A DNA stretch of 12,273 bases from an uncultured Corynebacterium sp. (lineage in GTDB: Bacteria; Actinomycetota; Actinomycetes; Mycobacteriales; Mycobacteriaceae), in the NCBI RefSeq assembly GCF_902489365.1, contig NZ_CABTZR010000064.1:1-12273 (forward strand), read 5' to 3'. The position numbers and the translations under genes are program-made. Shown here in pieces: positions 6,972-12,273 of the stretch. Below the pieces are notes generated by a model. The model was not told the origin of the DNA, ran no database searches, and saw nothing but the letters and a program-made list of their open reading frames with translations. Position 1 is the first letter of the stretch. Each line of letters begins with the position of its first letter.

Positions 6972-8966
6972 CTAGTCGCGCCAGCCGCCGCGGCGCCCGC
7001 CACGGTCGCGGCCACGTCCACCGCGGTCACGGTCGCGGTATCCGCCGCGCTCACCGCGTCCACCACGGCCACGTCCACCGTAGCCGCCGCGTCCACGGTC
7101 ATCATCGAAGTTCCGGCGCGGAGGGCGGCCGGTATCCTTCTGAATCTTGATCAGCTGACCGGAAATGCGGGTGTCCTTCAGACGGTCCAGCACTGCCGGG
7201 TCCAGGTTCTTCGGCAGGTCCACCAAGGTGTGGCCCACCGCGATGGTAATGCGGCCGAAGTCCTTAGAGGACAGGCCACCTTCATTGGCCAGCGCGCCCA
7301 CGATCGCACCCGGGCGCACGTTCTGACGCTTGCCGACGTCCAGCCGGTACGTCTCAAAGTCCCCATCCGGGCGGCGCGGGCCGCGGTCACGGCCGCCGCG
7401 TTCACGACCACGGTCACGCCCGCGGCCGTCGCGCTCGAAGCGATCGCGCTCGCGACGGTCCTTCTTGGTCACCGGACGCTCCTTGAGCAGGAAGTCCGTC
7501 CCGCCCTGCAGCTGCACGGCCAGGGCGGCAGCGATATCATCCATCGCCACGTTCTCAGCCGCGGAGTACTCGCGCACCATGTCGCGGAAGAACTCGAACT
7601 GCTTGTCCTCCTGCGAAGCGCCGATGGAAGCGAAGAACTTCTCCTTGCGCTTGGCGTTGACCTCATCCGCGGTCGGAAGGTCCATCTCCTCCAAGCGGGC
7701 GTTGGTCACGCGCTCGATGGAGCGCAGCATACGACGCTCACGCGGGGTGACGAACAGGATGGCCTCACCAGTGCGGCCAGCACGGCCGGTACGGCCGATG
7801 CGGTGCACGTAGGACTCGGTGTCATTCGGGATGTCGTAGTTGACCACGTGGGTAATGCGGTCCACGTCGAGACCGCGCGCGGCAACGTCGGTCGCCACCA
7901 GGATGTCGAGGCGGCCATCCTTAAGCTGATCGACGGTGCGCTCACGCTGCTGCTGGGCAATATCACCATTGATGGCAGCAGCGTTGTAGCCAGCCTCCTT
8001 GAGGCTATCGGCCACGTCCTCGGTCGCGTGCTTGGTGCGGCAGAAGACGATGATGGCGTCGTAGTCAATGACCTCGAGGATGCGGGTGAAGGCATCCATC
8101 TTGTGGCGGTGCGGGGTCAGCAGGAAGCGCTGCGTGATGTTGTCGTTGGTGCGGCGCTCCGACTTCACCGTGATTTCGGCAGGGTTGTTGAGGTACTGCT
8201 TGGACAGGCGGCGAATCGAGTTCGGCATGGTGGCCGAGAAGAGTGCGACCTGCTTGTCTTCCGGGGTGTCCTCAAGAATGCGCTCAACGTCTTCCTGGAA
8301 GCCCATGTTGAGCATCTCGTCCGCCTCATCGAGGACGAGGAAGCGCAACTGGGAGATGTCCAGGGAACCCTTCTCCAGGTGGTCGATGACACGACCCGGG
8401 GTGCCCACGATGATCTGGGCGCCACGGCGCAGACCGGACAGCTGGATGCCATAAGCCTGGCCACCGTAAATCGGCAGGACCTCGATGCGGCCCAAGTGGT
8501 CCGCGAAGGACTGGAAAGAGTCCGCTACCTGGAGGGCCAGCTCGCGAGTGGGCGCGAGGACCAAAGCCTGCGGGTAGCGGGCCTCGGTATCGATCTGGGA
8601 GAGAACCGGCAGCGCGAAGGCCGCGGTCTTACCCGTACCCGTCTGGGCCAAGCCGACAACGTCGCGGCCCTCCATGAGGATCGGGATGGTTTCTTCCTGA
8701 ATCGGGGATGGCTTGGTAAAGCCCACCTTGGACACGGCTTCCTGAACGTCATCGGGAAGGCCGAGGTGTGCAAAACCCTGGGAGTTGTCGTTGGCTGAAG
8801 TTTCTTCAGCGCCGGTGTCCTCAGGGTTATTCGCAGCCCCGGTGTCCTGGTTCGACACCTGCGAAGCGTCCAATGCTTCGCCACCTTGCGAGTTTTCCTG
8901 AGATTCCGACTTATTGAATTCTTCCGGCTCGTTGACGCCGCCGGTGGCGTTATCGGTAATGCTCAT
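6972..8966 (-). CDS. deaD: DEAD-box ATP-dependent RNA helicase, DeaD/CsdA type
   Basis: This 664-residue cytoplasmic RNA helicase unwinds short RNA duplexes in ribosome assembly, mRNA decay and cold adaptation, going by the known role of the family. An acidic, low-complexity N-terminus (1-62) is followed by a full set of motifs: Q motif GFTKPSPIQ (82-90), motif I AQTGTGKT (107-114), PTREL (139-143), TPGR (189-192), DEAD (213-216), SAT (244-246), the ARGLD region (363-367) and HRIGRTGR (388-395). A basic spacer rich in Arg and Asp (about 497-533) leads to a DbpA-type RNA-binding domain (about 538-609), then an RGG-rich tail (613-664) ending GGRRGGWRD. The symbol is by family; csdA is an equivalent name. 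The ATG at 8966 is preceded by a weak GTGAG element, and no good promoter was found in the 78 bases before it, so it may also be read from the AlbA_2 gene upstream. The terminator at 6894-6932 lies after the stop. Confidence 0.96.
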   Translation of the reverse strand: MSITDNATGGVNEPEEFNKSESQENSQGGEALDASQVSNQDTGAANNPEDTGAEETSANDNSQGFAHLGLPDDVQEAVSKVGFTKPSPIQEETIPILMEGRDVVGLAQTGTGKTAAFALPVLSQIDTEARYPQALVLAPTRELALQVADSFQSFADHLGRIEVLPIYGGQAYGIQLSGLRRGAQIIVGTPGRVIDHLEKGSLDISQLRFLVLDEADEMLNMGFQEDVERILEDTPEDKQVALFSATMPNSIRRLSKQYLNNPAEITVKSERRTNDNITQRFLLTPHRHKMDAFTRILEVIDYDAIIVFCRTKHATEDVADSLKEAGYNAAAINGDIAQQQRERTVDQLKDGRLDILVATDVAARGLDVDRITHVVNYDIPNDTESYVHRIGRTGRAGRTGEAILFVTPRERRMLRSIERVTNARLEEMDLPTADEVNAKRKEKFFASIGASQEDKQFEFFRDMVREYSAAENVAMDDIAAALAVQLQGGTDFLLKERPVTKKDRRERDRFERDGRGRDRGRERGGRDRGPRRPDGDFETYRLDVGKRQNVRPGAIVGALANEGGLSSKDFGRITIAVGHTLVDLPKNLDPAVLDRLKDTRISGQLIKIQKDTGRPPRRNFDDDRGRGGYGGRGRGGRGERGGYRDRDRGGRGRDRGGRRGGWRD

Positions 8967-9044
8967 TGCTCACACCAGAGTACGGTACCAACATCCAATT
9001 AGCTATTTCGCCCCGAAGAATTACCCGAGCTTTTCCACTACGGG
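8967..9044 (-). other. Short gap between the AlbA_2 gene and the DEAD-box helicase
   Basis: These 78 bases carry no gene. On the minus strand a CCCG...CGGG pair (9041-9044 with 9024-9027) is too weak and lacks a T tract, so I do not call it a terminator. TAGCTA and TACTCT are possible -10 hexamers without matching -35 elements. The helicase start is preceded only by GTGAGCA. DEAD-box mRNAs of this type often have regulated leaders, but nothing decisive is visible here. Confidence 0.35.
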
Positions 9045-10595
9045 CTACTCCTTCGCAGCGTAACGCGTGGCGCGGTCACCGTGTTTGCCGCGCATGATGA
9101 CGTGCCCAGACTCGATAAGCTTGCCCAGCGCGTAACGCACCTGGCCGCGGGTGAGCTGCGTACTGTTTACGATGTCCACGAGCGAGAGCTCGCCCTTCCG
9201 GCGCAACGCAGCAAGCACAAGTGCGGGGTTTCCGCCAAGCTTGGCGACGAGCCCGTCTTCCACCACACTGCCCTCACTGCCTATGCTCGCAGGCTCCGGA
9301 GCAGACAGAGAGGAAGCGTTAGCGCCGTGCGGTGCCGCGTCATGTTCGTCATCGCCTCGCCCCGCCCTCCAGAGGATCACGGTGAAGCGCACACCAGTGT
9401 CGATGAGGGTGGGCGGACGCAATCCAGCTTTCCGAAGCGATTCAAAAACCACCCGCATTCCTCCGCCCTGGCCCTCAATGACACGCTCGCCGTCCTCAAG
9501 CCGCAGCTTCGTGCTCAATGTGTATAGGCGCGGGTTCACAGCGACGGGTGACAGCATCTTTCCCCTGAGCTCTTCCACGGAGATGCCCCGCAATCCACCG
9601 GGGCTGGTCACAATCAGTGCTTGGCGGGTCAGCCGGACAGTGACAAATTTGCCGGCGCCTAAGCTTTCTGGGCCAAGGTCGCGGTGGACCACGGCATTAG
9701 CAATGACTTCACGAACAGCCTCCAGCGGTAGTTCTGGAACCTCGCGCAGGTGGCCATCTGTGCCATAGACCAAGTCAGTGTCGATATTCCTGTGCACCCA
9801 CGCCACGGCTCCATCCACCAGATCCGGCACAGGGCCGTAGAATTCCTCCAGATTCCGGGTACGCGGTCCTTCTTCCCCCGCTGGGTATTGCACGGCCGCA
9901 GAAATATGCAGGTCGGGAAAGAATCCCTGCGGAAAGCGCCCCAGAGCGTACAAACCTGCCACACTCAGCTGCCCTTGGGAATCAACCACGCGGAATAGCT
10001 CCAGCAGCTCGGCATCGCTCGCACCCCGCAAACGAGGGGTGGCGCTGCGCAGCTCCGCCACCGCCTCCTTAAGCACCAAAGCATCACAGACTTCTAGGTT
10101 TGACCCGGGAACCGGTGCTGAGTCATAGGCAATGGCCTCGCGAGCGTGCAGCTTATCCACCTCGACCATGCGAAGGTCATTGGCGCTCATGACGTAGTCA
10201 CCATCCGCCATTCGCAGGTAAGGCCGACCCCGATAGAGTGCCGGCCGCTGGTGCGGCAGCACGCCTTCGACGTGTCCAAGCACGACAGCTCGCCCTTCGA
10301 CGTACAGGGTCTGAGTCTCAACGAAGGGCGCGGGTTCCACTAGGGTGCGTGCCTGATCCGCCAGCGCGCTTTCGATGGCGCCGGGATCGTCCACGCCGTG
10401 CACCGCAAAGTCGGGTTCCGCCACTCCGATAATGACGGTGCCACCGCGCGGCATGTTGGCGAAGGCACACAGAGTAGCCCCGAGGGACTGCGGCATTCCT
10501 CCGCGTCCCGACTTTACCTCCACGGTCGTAGTATCCGACTGCAAAAGGCGACAGTGCTCGAGGTAATCCTCGAGCTCATCAACCGTCCACATCAT
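9045..10595 (-). CDS. AlbA_2 (Schlafen-like) DNA-binding / GHKL-like ATPase / winged-helix protein, putative regulator
   Basis: The product is 516 residues with three parts. Residues about 20-140 form an AlbA_2 domain, as in Schlafen AAA_4 proteins: TTVEVKSG near the start, then TLCAFANMPRGGTVIIGV. Residues about 170-410 resemble the ATP-binding region found in many AlbA_2 transcriptional regulators: an N-box-like AVREVIANAVVHRDL (293-307), SPGGLRG (331-337) and EGQGGGMRVV (374-383). After a loose linker (411-450), residues 450-516 form a winged helix, including SLVDIVNSTQLTRGQVRYALGKL. No membrane segment is present, so it is a cytoplasmic, probably DNA-binding protein; its targets are unknown. 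Two ATGs are adjacent (10595 and 10592). I take the first because TATTCT ends 6 bases before it, which fits a leaderless start. A perfect 22-bp palindrome overlaps the -35 position and suggests self-control. It lies 58 bases after hutI on the same strand, so partial co-transcription is possible. Family is fairly sure, function is not. Confidence 0.88.
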   Translation of the reverse strand: MMWTVDELEDYLEHCRLLQSDTTTVEVKSGRGGMPQSLGATLCAFANMPRGGTVIIGVAEPDFAVHGVDDPGAIESALADQARTLVEPAPFVETQTLYVEGRAVVLGHVEGVLPHQRPALYRGRPYLRMADGDYVMSANDLRMVEVDKLHAREAIAYDSAPVPGSNLEVCDALVLKEAVAELRSATPRLRGASDAELLELFRVVDSQGQLSVAGLYALGRFPQGFFPDLHISAAVQYPAGEEGPRTRNLEEFYGPVPDLVDGAVAWVHRNIDTDLVYGTDGHLREVPELPLEAVREVIANAVVHRDLGPESLGAGKFVTVRLTRQALIVTSPGGLRGISVEELRGKMLSPVAVNPRLYTLSTKLRLEDGERVIEGQGGGMRVVFESLRKAGLRPPTLIDTGVRFTVILWRAGRGDDEHDAAPHGANASSLSAPEPASIGSEGSVVEDGLVAKLGGNPALVLAALRRKGELSLVDIVNSTQLTRGQVRYALGKLIESGHVIMRGKHGDRATRYAAKE

Positions 10596-10601
10596 GCCTG
10601 C

Positions 10602-10607
10602 AGAATA
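10602..10607 (-). promoter_or_regulatory. Leaderless -10 hexamer of the AlbA_2 gene
   Basis: On the minus strand TATTCT matches the -10 consensus at four of six positions and is followed by GCAGGC and then the ATG at 10595, so transcription would begin at the start codon. With a 17-base spacer the -35 hexamer falls at 10625-10630, inside one arm of the palindrome at 10623-10644. Confidence 0.5.
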
Positions 10608-10622
10608 CCGCAGACTACAAAT

Positions 10623-10644
10623 TCTTGCACTCTAGAGTGCAAGA
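10623..10644. promoter_or_regulatory. Perfect 22-bp palindrome, candidate operator of the AlbA_2 gene
   Basis: The arm TCTTGCACTCT (10623-10633) is followed without spacer by its exact reverse complement (10634-10644); the flanking bases no longer pair. It lies in the 58-base gap between hutI and the AlbA_2 gene and covers the -35 position of the leaderless promoter. This is the layout expected for a site bound by a dimeric repressor. A second reading is a weak hutI terminator: 9-bp stem, CTAG loop, followed by AATTTG on the minus strand. Confidence 0.6.
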
Positions 10645-10653
10645 CTTTACGTT

Positions 10654-11832
10654 CTAGACTTCACGGCCACCCACGAAGGTCTTCCAGGTCATCGGCATGC
10701 CCGGGCGGTAAGCCAGGTGGATAGCGCTCGGGGTATCAAGCACGTGCAGGTCAGCAGCAGCACCGACCACCAGCGAGCCCTTGGCCGGGCGGCCTTGCGC
10801 ATCCTTGCCCTCGCCTACATTCTGGCGGCGCAGCGCGGTGGCACCACCCAGCGTGCCGGCGGCAATCGCCTCATCGAGCGTGAGGTGCTGCTGAAGCACA
10901 GCCGTGGTCACGCAGAAGTTCATCGAGGAGGTATACGAGGTGCCGGGGTTGAGGTTGGAGGCGATGGCGACGGTCGCGCCGGCATCAATAAGCTTGCGCC
11001 CCGGTGCCAGCGGCTCCCGCGTGGACAGATCACAAGCCGGCAACAACGTGGCCACCGTATCGGAAGACGCCAGCGCCTCAACATCGGCATCGCTGAGGTA
11101 ATTGACGTGGTCCACGGAGGCAGCACCCAACTCCACGGCGAGTGCTACGCCTGGGCCCTCCCCGAGCTGGTTGCCGTGCACGCGCACGCCCAACCCGCGG
11201 GCCTTGCCTGCCTCCAGCACGCGGCGCGACTGCTCCTCGTTGAAGGCGCCACGCTCACAGAAGACGTCGATCCACTGCACGTGCTCGGCCACCCCATCGA
11301 GCATGGGGCCGACCACTTCATCGAGGTAGGTCTCGGCCTCTGCTCCCGGCGGCACGAGGTGCGCACCGAGGAAGGTGACGTCATCGATGTGGCGGGCGGC
11401 CACCTTAGCGGCCTCCACCTCGGATTCAGTATTAAGGCCGTAACCGGTCTTCGTCTCCAAAGTCGTCGTTCCGCCGCGGCGGGCGGCAGCGATGCGCTCC
11501 ACCAGAAGCTTTTCCAGGCGCCCCTCCCCCGCCGAGCGGGTGGCATCCATAGTCACGGCGATGCCACCGGCCTGGTAGGACTCGCCCGCCATGCGGGCCT
11601 CGAACTCAGCGGAGCGGTCGCCGTCGAAGATCATGTGGGTATGGGAATCCACCCAGCCCGGCAGAACTGCGCGCCCGCCAAGATCAACCTTCTCATCCGC
11701 GGCCGGGGCCTCGGAGGCAGAGCCGATCCAGGCGATGGTGCCGTCGGTGTTGGCGATGAGGGAGGCGTCGGCAAGCGTGCCTGCCTCCGACACCGTGCGC
11801 AGCTCTGAGATTCCAGTAAACAGGGTGGACAT
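10654..11832 (-). CDS. hutI: Imidazolonepropionase HutI
   Basis: This 392-residue cytoplasmic amidohydrolase converts 4-imidazolone-5-propionate to N-formimino-L-glutamate, the third step of histidine breakdown. Motifs in order: DSHTHMIFDGDR with metal ligands H64 and H66, KTGYGL (128-133), HGNQ with the expected metal ligand H219, DHVNYLS with conserved H242, and ASNLNPGTSY (291-300). In characterised HutI enzymes the last motif is (S/T)DxNPG and its Asp binds the metal; here that position is N293, an unusual change (see findings). Length is close to the usual 400 or so, and the frame shows no decay. The start ATG at 11832 follows a purine-rich AGAGGAAAAGAAG stretch and lies 21 bases after the hutU stop, so the two genes form an operon. 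The gene ends 58 bases before the AlbA_2 gene. Name is secure; activity depends on whether N293 supports metal binding. Confidence 0.94.
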   Translation of the reverse strand: MSTLFTGISELRTVSEAGTLADASLIANTDGTIAWIGSASEAPAADEKVDLGGRAVLPGWVDSHTHMIFDGDRSAEFEARMAGESYQAGGIAVTMDATRSAGEGRLEKLLVERIAAARRGGTTTLETKTGYGLNTESEVEAAKVAARHIDDVTFLGAHLVPPGAEAETYLDEVVGPMLDGVAEHVQWIDVFCERGAFNEEQSRRVLEAGKARGLGVRVHGNQLGEGPGVALAVELGAASVDHVNYLSDADVEALASSDTVATLLPACDLSTREPLAPGRKLIDAGATVAIASNLNPGTSYTSSMNFCVTTAVLQQHLTLDEAIAAGTLGGATALRRQNVGEGKDAQGRPAKGSLVVGAAADLHVLDTPSAIHLAYRPGMPMTWKTFVGGREV

Positions 11833-11853
11833 GATCTTCTTTTCCTCTCGTGT

Positions 11854-12273
11854 CTAGTCGCGGGCCTTGAATTCCATCGGGATACGCACGCCGCGTTCGT
11901 CGGCGACTTCCTTGGCGCGAGTGTAACCGGAATCCACGTGGCGGATAACGCCCATGCCCGGGTCGTTGGTCAGCACCGCGCGCAGCTTGGCGGCCGCCAG
12001 CTCGGTTCCGTCCGCAACGGTGACCTGGCCGGCGTGGATGGAGCGGCCCATACCCACGCCGCCGCCGTGGTGGATGGATACCCACGTGGCACCGGAGGAA
12101 ACAGCGGTCATGGCGTTGAGCAGCGGCCAGTCGGCCACGGCATCGGTGCCATCGAGCATGGCCTCGGTCTCGCGGTACGGGGAAGCCACGGAACCGGAGT
12201 CCAGGTGGTCGCGGCCGATGACGATCGGGGCCTTGATCTTGCCTTCCTTGACCAGGTCGTTGAAGAGCAGGCC
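11854..12273 (-). CDS. hutU: Urocanate hydratase HutU (C-terminal 139 residues only)
   Basis: This is the C-terminal part of urocanase, the NAD-dependent cytoplasmic enzyme that hydrates urocanate to 4-imidazolone-5-propionate, the substrate of HutI encoded just downstream. The frame is open from the right edge to the TAG at 11854-11856. The visible segment begins GLLFNDLVKEGKIKAPIVIG and continues with the family hallmarks GRDHLDSGS, SPYRET, the HutU-type SIHHGGGVGMGRS, and TNDPGMGVIRHVDSGY. The chain ends in MEFKARD. The active-site cysteine region and NAD-binding part lie outside the window. It is the promoter-proximal gene of the two hut genes seen, with a 21-base gap to hutI. A histidine ammonia-lyase gene (hutH) would be expected nearby but is not in the window. 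Confidence 0.96.
   Translation of the reverse strand, partial: GLLFNDLVKEGKIKAPIVIGRDHLDSGSVASPYRETEAMLDGTDAVADWPLLNAMTAVSSGATWVSIHHGGGVGMGRSIHAGQVTVADGTELAAAKLRAVLTNDPGMGVIRHVDSGYTRAKEVADERGVRIPMEFKARD

Noticed and set aside
7230..8798. Long plus-strand open frame (522 codons) opposite the DEAD-box helicase
   Set aside because: It mirrors the helicase coding strand and has no recognisable motif or ribosome binding site.
9024..9044. CCCG...CGGG pair after the AlbA_2 gene as a terminator
   Set aside because: The stem is only four base pairs with a 13-base loop and no T tract.
10717..11808. Plus-strand open frame (363 codons) opposite hutI
   Set aside because: It is antisense to a secure gene, its composition is typical of a shadow frame, and no start signal is present.

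Overview
The window looks like a chromosomal segment from a high-GC Gram-positive bacterium, most likely a Corynebacterium or close relative. GC is roughly 60% by eye. The genus call is inference, based on three things: a SWIM-protein/SNF2-helicase pair, a PutP that keeps E. coli-like numbering at its ion-binding residues, and several starts with no ribosome binding site but a -10 hexamer 5-7 bases upstream (leaderless transcripts). I found no rRNA, tRNA, CRISPR array, insertion sequence or phage gene. Gene density is high and coding is uninterrupted.

Layout. Left block, minus strand: an SNF2-family ATPase (794-3865) followed directly by a SWIM zinc-finger protein (1-793, cut by the window edge). 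The helicase stop codon abuts the SWIM start codon, so the two are probably translationally coupled. A 243-base divergent region (3866-4108) holds a leaderless promoter for the helicase, a -10-like TACAAT and a palindromic CGTTA/TAACG cluster ahead of putP. Middle block, plus strand: putP (4109-5671, sodium/proline symporter) with a strong terminator, then a small membrane-anchored or exported HNH nuclease-like protein (5835-6377) and a four-helix membrane protein of unknown function (6425-6868). A symmetric terminator at 6894-6932 separates these from the converging minus-strand genes.

Right block, minus strand, in order of transcription: hutU (C-terminal end only, from the right edge), hutI, a three-domain AlbA_2/GHKL-like/winged-helix protein, then a DEAD-box RNA helicase of the DeaD/CsdA type. 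hutU and hutI form a histidine-degradation operon with a 21-base gap. The AlbA_2 gene appears to have its own leaderless promoter.

Most of the window is ordinary housekeeping and catabolism; putP and hutUI both serve amino-acid use. The signals that stand out most are: a perfect 22-bp palindrome over the presumed -35 region of the AlbA_2 gene, a candidate self-operator; an Asp-to-Asn change at the expected metal ligand of HutI; the CGTTA palindrome upstream of putP; and the two-cysteine, probably extracytoplasmic HNH protein. I see no clear, previously undescribed multi-gene system here.
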